The notes: generated by a model not told the origin, from the sequence alone. A DNA stretch of 64,000 bases from Nocardioides aromaticivorans (GCF_013408525.1 NZ_JACBZM010000001.1:1736001-1800000), one strand, 5' to 3'; shown: positions 8,373 through 16,676, counted from the first letter of the stretch. Numbers and translations are program-made.

Positions 8373-9298
8373 CACGCGGTCCCCACGTGGCGCTGGAGGA
8401 AGGCGCCGATGTCGCCGATGGCGACGGTCGCGTCGTCGAAGAGGTCGGGGAACTGGACGAAGCCGTGGATCATGCCGTCGTACTGGCGGTGCTCGGTGGG
8501 CACGCCCTGGGACCGCAGCCGTTCGACGAGCGCAAGACCCGCCTTGCCGAGCGGGTCGTACTCCGCCGTCAGGACGAAGGTCGCGGGCAGTCCGGAGAGG
8601 TCCGCATCGAGCGGCGAGGCGTAGTCCGACTTTGCGTCCTCCGGCGTTGAGAAGTAGGCGTCCTTGTGCCACTGCACCTCGTCACGGAAGAGCACGTAGC
8701 CCTCGAGCTCCACGTCGAAACCGCGGTCGAGGTCGAAGGTCGTCGCCGGGTAGATGAGAACCTGGCAGGCAAGTTCGGGCCCGTCGTCATCCCTGGCGAG
8801 AAGGCTCACGGCCGCCGCAAGATTGCCGCCGGCGCTGTCACCCACCACCGCGATGCGCGTTCTGTCGGTGGCGAGCTGGTCGGCATGGTCAACAGCCCAC
8901 ACCAGCGCTGCGTAGCAATCGTGCGGTGCGGTCGGGAACTTTGCCTCAGGCGGGCGGCGATACTCGACGCTCAGTACCGCACATCCGGACTCGTTGGCGA
9001 TCGCGCGGCACACACCGTCGTGCGACGCGAGACTGCCCATCTGCCATCCCCCACCGTGAAGGTAAACGACCAGGGGAAGCACGCCTCCAGCTCGAGGGCG
9101 ATAGAGGCGGACCGGGATGTGCTCTTCGCCCGTCGCCACTACCAGCTCCTCGACCGAAGCGACCTCCTGGACATCCATTCCGGCGAACATGCGCTCGAAG
9201 TTGTCGCGGGCGACCTCGACGGGCAGCAGGTGACTGTTTGGCTGGTCGCTGGCAGCTGCGTCGTCGAGCAGCTGACGGGCAACGGGATGAAGGGACAC
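8372..9298 (-). CDS. Alpha/beta hydrolase, HSL-type esterase
   Basis: A 308-residue hormone-sensitive-lipase family carboxylesterase. The oxyanion motif HGGGW is at 81-85, the nucleophile elbow GDSAGGN at 153-159 (Ser155), and the catalytic His lies in MIHGF near the C-terminus, with an Asp in the YDPL segment. It has no signal peptide, so it acts inside the cell. Baeyer-Villiger products are esters, so an esterase next to a monooxygenase operon fits ester cleavage, though the gene has its own promoter region. It is coupled to the downstream SDR. No strong ribosome binding site is visible before the ATG. Confidence 0.88.
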   Translation of the reverse strand: MSLHPVARQLLDDAAASDQPNSHLLPVEVARDNFERMFAGMDVQEVASVEELVVATGEEHIPVRLYRPRAGGVLPLVVYLHGGGWQMGSLASHDGVCRAIANESGCAVLSVEYRRPPEAKFPTAPHDCYAALVWAVDHADQLATDRTRIAVVGDSAGGNLAAAVSLLARDDDGPELACQVLIYPATTFDLDRGFDVELEGYVLFRDEVQWHKDAYFSTPEDAKSDYASPLDADLSGLPATFVLTAEYDPLGKAGLALVERLRSQGVPTEHRQYDGMIHGFVQFPDLFDDATVAIGDIGAFLQRHVGTA

Positions 9299-9392
9299 AG
9301 GGATCTCCGTCGGACGATAGAACTAATGGCACATTCTTTGCGCCTTTAGGCTAGGTGTGCGGATCCCGGCGGTCAAGCGACGTGTCGGCGAC

Positions 9393-9413
9393 CCGGCGAC
9401 GTCACGTCGCCGG
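9393..9413. terminator. Perfect GC-rich palindrome after the HTH regulator gene
   Basis: CCGGCGACGT-C-ACGTCGCCGG is a perfect 10-bp inverted repeat just beyond the stop of the minus-strand regulator at 9419. It may be part of a transcription terminator, though no T-tract follows and the one-base centre would have to open to form a loop. A DNA-binding site is the alternative. Confidence 0.4.
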
Positions 9414-9418
9414 CGCGC

Positions 9419-10273
9419 TCAGCCTTTGGTGGACGCCAGTGACCAGCTCGCCAGCAGTGCGAGGGCCCGGCTGGACGGGGACCTCGGCTCGGTGGTGTAG
9501 ACGAAGAGCGTGGTGTGGGGGTCGCCCGGGAGGGTGAGCGTCTCGTACTCGACGATGAGGTCGCCGACGAGCGAGTGCCGAAGCGCCTTGGAGCCGTGCG
9601 TTCGCTGATAGACCCGGTGCTCGTCCCACCAGCGGGCGAACTCCGGGCTGTTGTTCCGCAGGTCGGCGATCAGCTCGGCCGTCGCGCGGTCAGCGGGGTC
9701 GTTTCCCGCTTCCAGGCGCAGGCTCTCGACGGTGGCGCGCGCCTGCTGCTCCCAGTCCACGAACAGCGACTGTGACTCGGGGTCGAGGAACATCCATCGG
9801 GCGTAGTTCCGCTCGCTCGCCGGCCTGCTCTCGAAGTCGGTGAAGAGTGCGCGGCAGAGCCGGTTCTGGGCCAGGACATCGCTGCGGCGGCCGAGCACCA
9901 GCGCGGGCGCGCCCTCCAAGGACTCGATGAGTTGCCGGACACCCGGACGGACGCGTTGCACGGGCCGGGCACGAAGGGGCGCAGCGGCGCTGTTGAGGCC
10001 AATGAGGTCCAGGAGGTGCGCCCGGCCTGCGGCGTCGAGGTCCAGGGCCCGGCCGAGCGCCTCGACCACTGCTGCGGACGGTTGGATGCGACGGCCCTGC
10101 TCCAGGCGGGCGTAGTAGTCGGTGGAGACGCCGGCAAGCAGCGCCACCTCCTCGCGGCGCAGGCCACGCACCCGGCGTACCCGACCGTCCGACGGCAGGC
10201 CGGCCCGGTCGGGCGCAACCTGCTCACGGGCGCGCCGCAGGAAGTCCGCGAGCTCGGTGTTCTTCTCCGCCAT
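9419..10273 (-). CDS. Helix-turn-helix regulator with MmyB-like ligand domain
   Basis: A 284-residue XRE-type regulator. The HTH spans about residues 30-75 (GLRREEVALLAGVSTDYYAR), and the rest matches the MmyB-like ligand-binding domain common in actinobacteria, including the WMFLDPE segment. ATG 10273 gives the standard MAEKNTEL-type N-terminus. The gene is divergent from an SDR (10451) with a 177-bp gap. This pairing is common for regulators that repress an adjacent oxidoreductase and respond to a small hydrophobic ligand. Confidence 0.88.
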   Translation of the reverse strand: MAEKNTELADFLRRAREQVAPDRAGLPSDGRVRRVRGLRREEVALLAGVSTDYYARLEQGRRIQPSAAVVEALGRALDLDAAGRAHLLDLIGLNSAAAPLRARPVQRVRPGVRQLIESLEGAPALVLGRRSDVLAQNRLCRALFTDFESRPASERNYARWMFLDPESQSLFVDWEQQARATVESLRLEAGNDPADRATAELIADLRNNSPEFARWWDEHRVYQRTHGSKALRHSLVGDLIVEYETLTLPGDPHTTLFVYTTEPRSPSSRALALLASWSLASTKG

Positions 10274-10319
10274 GTGTCCAGTGTGCGTGAACCGGGGGCG
10301 GCGGCGCCGAGCCGAAGGT

Positions 10320-10334
10320 AGGACTGGCGGTCCT
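10320..10334. promoter_or_regulatory. Inverted repeat in HTH regulator / SDR divergent promoter
   Basis: AGGAC-TGGCG-GTCCT lies mid-way in the divergent gap between the HTH regulator and the SDR. The position and symmetry fit an operator for the regulator. The short arms make chance occurrence possible in DNA of this GC content. Confidence 0.3.
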
Positions 10335-10450
10335 CGGTTGCTCCGTCCTCGGACCAGCAGGGCGTGCGGAGGCCACTCGTGGAGCAGGTTGCGCGGCAAC
10401 TCTGGATGCATCGGCCCCGACAGGGGGGCCTCACCTGACCGGAGGAAGTC

Positions 10451-11314
10451 ATGACCCGTCCCACTCACCGTCCCGCCACCTGGTTCGTCACGGGCACCTC
10501 ACGCGGCCTCGGCCTCGAGCTCGTCTCCCAGCTGCTGCAGCGCGGCGACAACGTCGCCGCGACCACCCGCTCGGCAGACCGCCTTGTCTCCGCGCTCGGA
10601 GCGGACGTCGGCGCCGGCCGACTGCTCCCCCTCGAGGTCGATCTCCGCGACGAGGAAGCCGTCACGCAGGTGGTGCGTCGGACCACCGACCACTTCGGCT
10701 CGCTCGACGTGGTCGTGAACAACGCCGGATACGGCTTCCTCGCGGCCGTGGAGGAGACGTCGAGCCAGGACGTTCGTGACATGCTCGACGTCCAGGTCGT
10801 CGGCGCCTACAACGTGCTCCGCGCCGCGGTGCCCGTCCTGCGCCGTCAGAAGTCCGGCCACGTCGTGAACGTGTCCTCGGTCCTCGGGCTCACCGCCGTC
10901 GCTGGCTGGGGGCTCTACAGCGCCGGCAAGTTCGCGCTCGAGGCGATCAGCGAGGCGCTGGCAGCCGAGCTCGCCGACTTCGGCATCCGCGTCACCATCG
11001 TCGAGCCCGGCTACTTCCGGACCTCCTTCCTGACCACGGACTCGCTGCGGCTCCCCGAGGCGACCAGCGACGCCTACCCCGGACTCCGCGCCATGGTCCA
11101 GGACCACCTTGAGCTGCAGGGCAGCCAGCTCGGCGACCCCGCGCGGGGTGCGGCTCGCATCATCGAGCACGTCGTCCGCGACGAGGATGCTCCGCTCCGG
11201 GTGCTGCTCGGCTCAGACGCGCACGCCTACGCCACCGCCAAGGTCGCCGCACTGCAGGAGAATCTCGACCACACCCGCGAGACCGCGCCGCTCACCGACT
11301 TCCCGGTCGGCTGA
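10451..11314 (+). CDS. Short-chain dehydrogenase/reductase
   Basis: A 287-residue SDR with TGTSRGLG (about residues 14-21), NNAGYG, VSSVLG and YSAGK. The TSRGLG motif and length match the oxidoreductase/ketoreductase group often annotated as SDR family NAD(P)-dependent oxidoreductase. GGAGGAAG lies 3 bases before the ATG. It is transcribed away from the HTH regulator and followed after 26 bases by an MBL-fold hydrolase with its own binding site, so the pair is probably an operon. Substrate unknown. Confidence 0.9.
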   Translation: MTRPTHRPATWFVTGTSRGLGLELVSQLLQRGDNVAATTRSADRLVSALGADVGAGRLLPLEVDLRDEEAVTQVVRRTTDHFGSLDVVVNNAGYGFLAAVEETSSQDVRDMLDVQVVGAYNVLRAAVPVLRRQKSGHVVNVSSVLGLTAVAGWGLYSAGKFALEAISEALAAELADFGIRVTIVEPGYFRTSFLTTDSLRLPEATSDAYPGLRAMVQDHLELQGSQLGDPARGAARIIEHVVRDEDAPLRVLLGSDAHAYATAKVAALQENLDHTRETAPLTDFPVG

Positions 11315-11340
11315 GGCGTCCGGACGCAAGGGAGGACGTC

Positions 11341-12144
11341 ATGCGCATCGGGGAGATCGACCTCCACCCGCTGACGGACGGGACGTTCCGAGCAGGTCCG
11401 ACCTACTTCGGGGACCACGTCACCGCCGAGAGCCACCCGGGCTTCTTCGGTCGCGACGGCAAGGCCTGGTTGCCGATCGGATGCTTCCTGATCCGAACCG
11501 CCACCCAGACGATCCTGGTCGACGCGGGGATGGGGCCGGCGATGCGGGACGACGGCGAGCGACGCCTCCTGGTGGGCGGCCAGCTCCTGCTGGGCCTCCG
11601 CGCGTCAGGCGTGCTGCCGGGTGACATCGACGCGGTCATCTGCACACACCTGCACGCCGACCACTGCGGCTGGTTGTTCGACCTCTCCGGCGCGCCGGTG
11701 TTTCCCCGGGCAGATCTCTGGGTGGGCGCCGCGGACTGGACGCACTTCGTCACGAACCCGGACGTGTGGATGTTCGACCACATCCGGCACGGCTTCACGG
11801 CGATGGACGGCGCACGCCTGCACCTCGTGGACGCAGACACGACGGTGGCACCCAGCATCGACATCGTCATGACGCCGGGGCACACACCGGGACATCTCTC
11901 GGTGATCGTGTCCTCGGGCGGCCATCGGGCACTCCTCCTCGGCGACGCCATCGTCTGCCCGATCCAGCTGGACGAGCCCACCTGGCAGTCCATCGGTGAC
12001 GTCGACCCGCAACTCGCCGCCCGCGTCCGCGAACGGCTCTTCCGCGAGCTCGAGGGCGAGAACGTCGTCGGCGCCGGCGCACACTTCCCGGAGTTGCGAT
12101 TCGGACGAGTCCTGGCGGGAGAGCTCCGACGCTGGGCGGGGTAA
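11341..12144 (+). CDS. MBL-fold metallo-hydrolase
   Basis: A 267-residue metallo-beta-lactamase fold protein. The zinc motif HLHADH is at 103-108, with further metal ligands in PGHTPGHLS and the conserved Asp in GDAIV. Members act as lactonases, esterases or other hydrolases; similarity to quorum-quenching lactonases is only at fold level. The ribosome binding site GGGAGG is 6 bases before ATG 11341. It is the second gene of the pair with the SDR and ends at a very strong terminator. No signal peptide is seen, so cytoplasmic. Confidence 0.88.
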   Translation: MRIGEIDLHPLTDGTFRAGPTYFGDHVTAESHPGFFGRDGKAWLPIGCFLIRTATQTILVDAGMGPAMRDDGERRLLVGGQLLLGLRASGVLPGDIDAVICTHLHADHCGWLFDLSGAPVFPRADLWVGAADWTHFVTNPDVWMFDHIRHGFTAMDGARLHLVDADTTVAPSIDIVMTPGHTPGHLSVIVSSGGHRALLLGDAIVCPIQLDEPTWQSIGDVDPQLAARVRERLFRELEGENVVGAGAHFPELRFGRVLAGELRRWAG

Positions 12145-12157
12145 GTTCGCCCGAATG

Positions 12158-12197
12158 ACGAAAGCGCAGGTCACCCGAGGCTGACCTGCGCTTTCGT
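12158..12197. terminator. Strong bidirectional terminator
   Basis: A perfect 16-bp stem (ACGAAAGCGCAGGTCA and its complement) with an 8-base loop, ending in CTTTCGT. It lies between the plus-strand MBL gene and the minus-strand tRNA-Arg and can stop transcription from both sides. Confidence 0.85.
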
Positions 12198-12203
12198 GTC
12201 CTG

Positions 12204-12276
12204 CGCGCCTGTAGGGATTCGAACCCCAAACCTTCTGATCCGTAGTCAGATGCTCTATCCGTTGAGCTACAGGCGC
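12204..12276 (-). tRNA. tRNA-Arg (ACG anticodon)
   Basis: A 73-nt cloverleaf. The acceptor stem GCGCCTG/CAGGCGC is perfect, the T-arm GGGGTTCGAATCCC is canonical and the anticodon loop CTACGGA gives ACG. The CCA end is not encoded. Its promoter must lie on the minus strand above 12276; AGAATA at 12298-12303 reads as a TATTCT -10 box. Confidence 0.95.
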
Positions 12277-12362
12277 TCGTCGCTGGGCGACCGGTAGAGA
12301 ATAGCCGAGCAGGCACGCCGATGCCGAATCAGCGCGGCCTCCCCTTGTGGAAGCATGTCCAC

Positions 12363-13364
12363 ATGGCAGGGATCAGGCCGGAGGACCGGGAGCTCTTCGA
12401 GCGTGAGGCGGCCGGTCTCTACGAGCAGGTCCTCGCCGAGGGCGGCATCGCCGAGGACGACCCGCGGGTGTCCGACAAGGGGGCCTCCCGCCCCGCCTTC
12501 GACCTGCTCGTGCGACTCGGGCTGCTCCAACGCGACGGCGGTGGTACGACGTGGCGGCCGCTCGAGCCGAGCAGCGCCCAGTCGCGCGTGGTCACCCCGC
12601 TGGGGACCGAGGGCGCGCGCCTGATCGACGAGTCGGCGCGCTGGGCGAGCGCCTTCGCGGGGCTCAGCCAGAGCTGGCGGCGCTCACCGGCGGCCAACGA
12701 GACGGGGCCGTTCCTGTACCTGCACGGTGACGCCGTCCAGCCGTACCTCACGACGCTCGTGAGCGAGGCCCAGGAGGAGCTGCTGACCGCGCAGCCCCAG
12801 GCCAACCGCAGCACCCGGACCGTCACCCAGGCGGCCGAGCGCGACATCGCCGCCCTGCAGCGCGGGCTCGTCATGAAGACGCTCTACCAGCACAGCGCGC
12901 GGCGCCACCCCGCCACGCACAAGTACGTCGCCCACGTGACCGAGCACGGCGCCGAGGTACGCACCCTCGACGAGTTCTTCGACCGGATGATCGTGGTCGA
13001 CCGCCGGGTCGCGCTGATCCCGGCTCCGGACAGCCCGACCACGGCGGTCGTCGTACGCGAGCCGGCGATCGTCGCCTACCTGGTCGACGTCTTCGAGCGG
13101 ACCTTCGCCCGCGGCCGGCCGTTCGCGAGCGGCGGGCAGAGCGTGATGAAGGAGATCGCGTCGGAGCAGCGCGCGATGACGATCCGGATGCTGATCGAGG
13201 GCCACGCCGACGCGGTGAGCGCGAAGCGGCTGGGCGTCAGCCCGCGCACGTACGCCGGCTACGTCGCCGAGCTCAAGGAGGAGTACGACGCGGAGACGCG
13301 CTTCCAGCTCGGCTACACGATGGGCCAGCTGGGCATCGCCGGGCAGGAGACGGACGGTTCGTAA
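12363..13364 (+). CDS. TrmB/LuxR-like transcriptional regulator
   Basis: A 333-residue cytoplasmic regulator. The N-terminal part (FDLLVRLGLLQ) resembles the TrmB winged helix; the centre has a phospholipase-D-like effector fold pattern (HVTEHGAEVRTLDEFFDRMIVVD) and the C-terminal 60 residues carry a LuxR-type helix-turn-helix (HADAVSAKRLGVSPRTYAGYVAEL). This architecture is frequent in Streptomyces and relatives; effectors are generally unknown. ATG 12363 is preferred to ATG 12321, whose extra 14 residues would start inside the tRNA-Arg promoter. It stands alone between a tRNA and a terminator, so the target is not indicated by context. Confidence 0.75.
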   Translation: MAGIRPEDRELFEREAAGLYEQVLAEGGIAEDDPRVSDKGASRPAFDLLVRLGLLQRDGGGTTWRPLEPSSAQSRVVTPLGTEGARLIDESARWASAFAGLSQSWRRSPAANETGPFLYLHGDAVQPYLTTLVSEAQEELLTAQPQANRSTRTVTQAAERDIAALQRGLVMKTLYQHSARRHPATHKYVAHVTEHGAEVRTLDEFFDRMIVVDRRVALIPAPDSPTTAVVVREPAIVAYLVDVFERTFARGRPFASGGQSVMKEIASEQRAMTIRMLIEGHADAVSAKRLGVSPRTYAGYVAELKEEYDAETRFQLGYTMGQLGIAGQETDGS

Positions 13365-13369
13365 GCGCG

Positions 13370-13408
13370 ACCGACCCCGGTCCGGGCATCGCCCGGACCG
13401 GGGTCGGT
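13370..13408. terminator. 18-bp stem terminator
   Basis: A perfect 18-bp inverted repeat with a 3-base loop lies between the regulator stop (13364) and the stop of the convergent small peptide gene (13429), serving both. No T-tract is present, which is common in actinobacteria. Confidence 0.85.
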
Positions 13409-13428
13409 GACAGTCAGTGGGCCCGCGG

Positions 13429-13566
13429 TCAGCGGTCGTAGTGGCGGACCACCACGCGCGACGGCCAGCCGGTGTCGGCGTCGGCAGCCGACGGCAGCGA
13501 GACAACGCCGAGCGAAGCGATTAGGGCAACGGTCGCCAGCGCGAACCGACGTGCGGCCTTCTTCAT
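13429..13566 (-). CDS. Very small secreted peptide, unknown function
   Basis: Forty-five residues: a classical signal peptide (MKKAARRF, then a hydrophobic core) with likely cleavage after SAADA, leaving a mature peptide of about 20 residues ending in RVVVRHYDR. A good ribosome binding site (AGGAGA) lies 7 bases before the ATG, which supports a real gene over the longer frame starting at 13626. The gene has a terminator at its 3' end and about 140 bases of upstream leader. I do not recognise the family. A secreted signalling or wall-associated peptide is possible but not shown. Confidence 0.6.
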   Translation of the reverse strand: MKKAARRFALATVALIASLGVVSLPSAADADTGWPSRVVVRHYDR

Positions 13567-13706
13567 TTCCAGTCTCCTGTCGAAGGGGGCACCCGATTGC
13601 CCCAGAACACGCTCCTTGACTCCCAAGCGTGGTACATCATCCGCGCGGTGGCAAGGCGTGGTGACCCGTTATCACAACCGACACACGGATACCCACCGGA
13701 ACGAGA

Positions 13707-13736
13707 AAGATCCGCCCGGTTGCCCGGGCGGATCTT
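13707..13736. terminator. Terminator after tRNA-Ser(GCT)
   Basis: AAGATCCGCCCGG pairs perfectly with CCGGGCGGATCTT around a TTGC loop, 8 bases beyond the 3' end of the minus-strand tRNA-Ser. Confidence 0.8.
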
Positions 13737-13744
13737 CGCTGCTG

Positions 13745-13835
13745 CGGAGGCGGAGGGATTTGAACCCTCGATGGGGTTGTAGCCCCAAACCCGCTTAGCA
13801 GGCGGGCGCCATAGACCAGACTAGGCGACGCCTCC
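13745..13835 (-). tRNA. tRNA-Ser (GCT anticodon)
   Basis: A 91-nt class II tRNA with acceptor GGAGGCG/CGCCTCC, anticodon loop TGCTAA, a long variable arm (TGGGGCTACAACCCCA) and a T-arm GAGGGTTCAAATCCCTC. CCA is not encoded. Confidence 0.95.
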
Positions 13836-13937
13836 TCCGCTCGGCCGGACGCGAGGGACCAGCCAGCGGAGCAAGGTTACAAGCACCGGCGTGCGGCACC
13901 CAATCGGCCCACCCGCAATGGCGTACGCCGGCGGGGC

Positions 13938-14396
13938 TCAGCGGTGGGCGCGCTTGAGGTGGTCGCGTACGTCGCGGGCGAAGTCGTCCTTGTCGCCGGC
14001 CACCAGCTGCACCGGGATCGTCGTGGAGCGCCCGTCCTTGAGCCGCAGCACGAGGCACTCGATGTCGCTGGGAGCGGCCGCGACGGCGTCCTCCACCTCG
14101 GTCCAGCGGGCCTCGGTGACGCCGGCCGCCCGGACCAGGCGCACCTGGTAGCCCGTGTCGGTCAGCCGCACCACGACCAGCTTGCTGCGCAGCCACCACG
14201 CGAGCGCGATCAGGCCGAGGACTCCCAGCGCGAGGACGACGACCAGGAGGTCGGCGTTGAGGTCGAGCGCGACGGCGGCGGCCGTCGTACCGAGCAGGAC
14301 GACGGCCAGCAGCACGAGATAGGCCCCCACGAAGCGCGCCATCACCGGCGGCGCGAGCCGGTAGTCGGAGACCGACGGGGCGAGGGGGTTGCTCAT
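13938..14396 (-). CDS. Small membrane protein with PH-like cytoplasmic domain
   Basis: A 152-residue protein with two hydrophobic helices (about residues 20-43 and 49-68), followed by a basic residue cluster and a soluble beta-rich tail (KLVVVRLTDTGYQVRL onward) resembling bacterial PH-like domains. No enzyme motif is visible. It stands alone between two tRNA-Ser genes. DUF-type membrane proteins of this shape are common in actinobacteria and mostly uncharacterised. Confidence 0.75.
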   Translation of the reverse strand: MSNPLAPSVSDYRLAPPVMARFVGAYLVLLAVVLLGTTAAAVALDLNADLLVVVLALGVLGLIALAWWLRSKLVVVRLTDTGYQVRLVRAAGVTEARWTEVEDAVAAAPSDIECLVLRLKDGRSTTIPVQLVAGDKDDFARDVRDHLKRAHR

Positions 14397-14495
14397 GGGT
14401 CGAATTGAACAAGACCCGACCGCGGACGGCGAATCCGCCGGCTCCTCCTACACTCGTTCTCCGGCTCGTGTGTCGCTCCGGTGGCGACGGGCCGA

Positions 14496-14580
14496 GGAGG
14501 GGTGCCGGAGTGGCCGATCGGAACCGCCTTGAAAGCGGTCGTAGGGAGACCTACCGCGGGTTCGAATCCCGCCCCCTCTG
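14496..14580 (+). tRNA. tRNA-Ser (TGA anticodon)
   Basis: An 85-nt class II tRNA: acceptor GGAGGGG with CCCCTCT (G-T at the first pair), anticodon loop CTTGAAA giving TGA, variable arm GTAGGGAGACCTAC and T-arm GCGGGTTCGAATCCCGC. CCA is not encoded. Confidence 0.95.
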
Positions 14581-14626
14581 CTGAGGCGCCGCGGAGCAAG
14601 CCTCTGCCGAGGGGCGTCGGCGTCGG

Positions 14627-14740
14627 GATGTAACACGCTGTCCGCCCGACTACCCAGCGGTTCTCGGCACGAATCCGGCCCGCGATCGGCGTGTCGACGC
14701 CGAAAAGCGCCGCCCAGTGGGGCGAACAGCGTGTTACATC
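14627..14740. repeat. Family A element, copy 1 (114 bp)
   Basis: The ends GATGTAACACGCTGT and ACAGCGTGTTACATC are a perfect 15-bp inverted repeat. The reverse complement of the element aligns along its whole length with the 114-bp element at 17723-17836. It lies between tRNA-Ser and the convergent membrane protein gene and contains no plausible gene. Confidence 0.75.
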
Positions 14741-14750
14741 ACCCGGCGCC

Positions 14751-14787
14751 GACCGAGCAGCCACCCGACCGAGCAGCCACCCGACCG
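14751..14787. repeat. 16-bp tandem repeat beside family A copy 1
   Basis: GACCGAGCAGCCACCC occurs twice exactly, plus a partial third copy. Family A copy 2 also has a tandem array of related sequence (GGTCGG/GGCT units) on the same relative side, so the array may belong to the element. It ends at the stop codon region of the membrane protein. Confidence 0.7.
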
Positions 14788-14790
14788 CCG

Positions 14791-15822
14791 TCAGAGCAAC
14801 GGGGCGAAGCGTCCCGGCTCGGGGCGTACGGCGGCGGCCTGCTCGGCGCCGCGGCTGCGCCGCCCCCGGTTGCCGGTGAGGGCCAGGTCGAGGCGGATCA
14901 GGACCCAGCCGAGGAGGAGGCCGACGACCAGCCCGTAGACCACGGACAGGGCCGCCTCGCTGACCGAGACGGCGGGGTTGGCCAGGGCGGTCGCGGTGGG
15001 CGAGGTGGCGGCGACGCCGAAGGCGCAGACCCACCAGCCCTGGCGGCGGCGGGCGCGCATGTGGACGCCGTAGGCGAGGGCGGGTACGCCGAGGACGGTC
15101 TCGATCGGACGCGGGAACGCGCCCAGGTGGTCGCGGCTCCAGCGCACCCAGGAGAGCAGCTCGTCGACGAGGCCGGTGGAGCCGTAGTGGCGCAACAGCT
15201 CGGCGTAGAGAAGCGTGGCGGCGAGGATCGCCCCGCCGATGGCGACCACGACCATGCCGCGCCGGCCGAGGCCGTGGAGGCCGGCCCCGAGGCGGTAGAC
15301 GAGGACGATCGCGCCGAGGAGGGCGAGCCCCAGGCCGACGTACTCGAAGCGCTCCTTCTGGATCGCGGGCTCGAAGCCGACGGTGGCCATCGCCCCGACA
15401 CCGGCGACGATGAGGGCGATGACGCACTCCCGCGCGGAGGCGAGGAAGCCGGAGGCGGGGACGGTGAACATGACCCCCAGGACGGCCGCGACGGCGGAGG
15501 TGCTGACGGCGGCACCGGTCAGGAGGATGTCCTGGTCGCTCAGGACCGCGACCAGGCCGACGGTGAGGGCGAGCGCCCCGAAGACGAACGGCCGGCCACC
15601 CGTGCGGGCGGCGAGGGCGGCGGAGAAGGTCGTCGCGATGACCAGCGAGCCGACCGTGCCGAACCACGACGGACCGACCGGCACCATCGCCGCCACGAGG
15701 GCGGCGGTGCCGACGACGCCCAGGACCCACCAGGCGACGAGCGGGACCCGCGAGGCGCCGAACTCACCGATCCGCTGCTCGAGCGGCACCCGGGCAGGGG
15801 TACGGGAGGCGGCACGGGACAC
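14791..15822 (-). CDS. Polytopic membrane protein, unknown function
   Basis: A 343-residue protein with about eight to ten hydrophobic helices spread over its length and a short basic C-terminal tail. No transporter or enzyme signature was recognised. GTG 15822 begins 12 bases after the nitrilase stop, and TAATCT lies 8 bases before it, so it can be co-transcribed with the nitrilase or made from a leaderless transcript. The C-terminal coding end touches the tandem repeat flanking a family A element. Confidence 0.7.
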   Translation of the reverse strand: MSRAASRTPARVPLEQRIGEFGASRVPLVAWWVLGVVGTAALVAAMVPVGPSWFGTVGSLVIATTFSAALAARTGGRPFVFGALALTVGLVAVLSDQDILLTGAAVSTSAVAAVLGVMFTVPASGFLASARECVIALIVAGVGAMATVGFEPAIQKERFEYVGLGLALLGAIVLVYRLGAGLHGLGRRGMVVVAIGGAILAATLLYAELLRHYGSTGLVDELLSWVRWSRDHLGAFPRPIETVLGVPALAYGVHMRARRRQGWWVCAFGVAATSPTATALANPAVSVSEAALSVVYGLVVGLLLGWVLIRLDLALTGNRGRRSRGAEQAAAVRPEPGRFAPLL

Positions 15823-15833
15823 GAGGAGCCAGA

Positions 15834-16625
15834 TTACAGACGACGGTTGAGAAGTGACGGGTTGACGCGGCGGGCCTCGTCGAGCACGGAGCGCTCGGCC
15901 GTGGCACGGATCACCTCGGGGGCGTCCGGCGCGCCCGGGCCGGCCTCGGCCACGACCTCGCCGAACGGGTCGACGACCATCGAGTGGCCGCAGTAGCGGG
16001 GCGAGGGCTGGCCGACCGCGGCGACGTACACGGTGTTCTCGATGGCACGCGCGGTCAGCAGGGTGCGCCAGTGGTGGACCTTGCGCGGCCCGGCGACCCA
16101 GGCCGCCGGCACGACGATGACCTCGGCGCCGCGGTCGACCAGCGCCCGGGCGAGCTCGGGGAAGCGCAGGTCGTAGCAGGTCATCAGGCCGACCTGCCAG
16201 CCCGCGACCTCCACGACGACCGGCTCCACCGGACCCGCCGTGAGGCGGTCGGACTCGCGGTAGCCGAAGGAGTCGTAGAGATGCACCTTCCGGTACGACG
16301 CCTCGGCGCTCCCCCGCAGCACGAGGGTGTTGTACGGCCGCTCCGGCGCGGGGCCCTGCTCGAACATGCCCGCCAGCACCGCCGTCTCCCCCGCCGCAGC
16401 CGCCGCGGCGACGGCCGTGGCGAACGGCCCGTCGAGGGGCTCCGCGAACGGGCTCACGTCGGAGCCGGCCTCGCCGAAGTCGCGGGCGAAGGCCTCGGGC
16501 AGCACGACCAGGTCGCTGCCGGCCGCGTGGGCGGCGGCGAGCTCGGCCAGCGCCGCCCGGTTGGCCTCCGGCTCGAGGGCCGAGGCGGCCTGGACCAGGG
16601 TGAGGCGGAGCGTGGGGACGGTCAC
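15834..16625 (-). CDS. Carbon-nitrogen hydrolase (nitrilase superfamily)
   Basis: A 263-residue cytoplasmic amidase-type enzyme with the nitrilase triad: Glu in LPEAFARD, Lys in YRKVHLYD and Cys in MTCYDLRFPE. The YRKVHLYD and CYDLRFPE motifs and the length fit the Nit1/Nit2 branch (deaminated glutathione amidase or omega-amidase), which hydrolyse side-chain amides for metabolite repair. GTG 16625 has TACCCT 6 bases upstream, consistent with a leaderless transcript. It is divergent from mobA and followed closely by the membrane protein. Confidence 0.88.
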   Translation of the reverse strand: MTVPTLRLTLVQAASALEPEANRAALAELAAAHAAGSDLVVLPEAFARDFGEAGSDVSPFAEPLDGPFATAVAAAAAAGETAVLAGMFEQGPAPERPYNTLVLRGSAEASYRKVHLYDSFGYRESDRLTAGPVEPVVVEVAGWQVGLMTCYDLRFPELARALVDRGAEVIVVPAAWVAGPRKVHHWRTLLTARAIENTVYVAAVGQPSPRYCGHSMVVDPFGEVVAEAGPGAPDAPEVIRATAERSVLDEARRVNPSLLNRRL

Positions 16626-16676
16626 GGTGCAAGGGTAGGTCGCTACCGTCAGGTGGGTGCTTGCGAGACTGGACGG

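Noticed and set aside
1..9298. Region 1 considered as a secondary-metabolite cluster
   Set aside because: There is no polyketide, non-ribosomal peptide, terpene or RiPP core enzyme. Acyl-CoA ligase, monooxygenase and SDR genes fit degradation better.
12158..12197. 16-bp perfect hairpin considered as an operator
   Set aside because: It lies between the ends of two converging transcription units, has a hairpin loop and no promoter overlap, so a terminator is simpler.
12204..14580. tRNA cluster considered as an integration site
   Set aside because: No integrase, no direct repeat of a tRNA 3' end and no foreign-looking gene block is next to the three tRNA genes.
14393..15730. Long open frames antisense to the membrane protein and in many other genes
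   Set aside because: Very GC-rich DNA leaves long stop-free frames on both strands. These have Arg/Pro/Ala-rich low-complexity translations, no ribosome binding site and no family similarity, while the opposite frames encode recognisable proteins.
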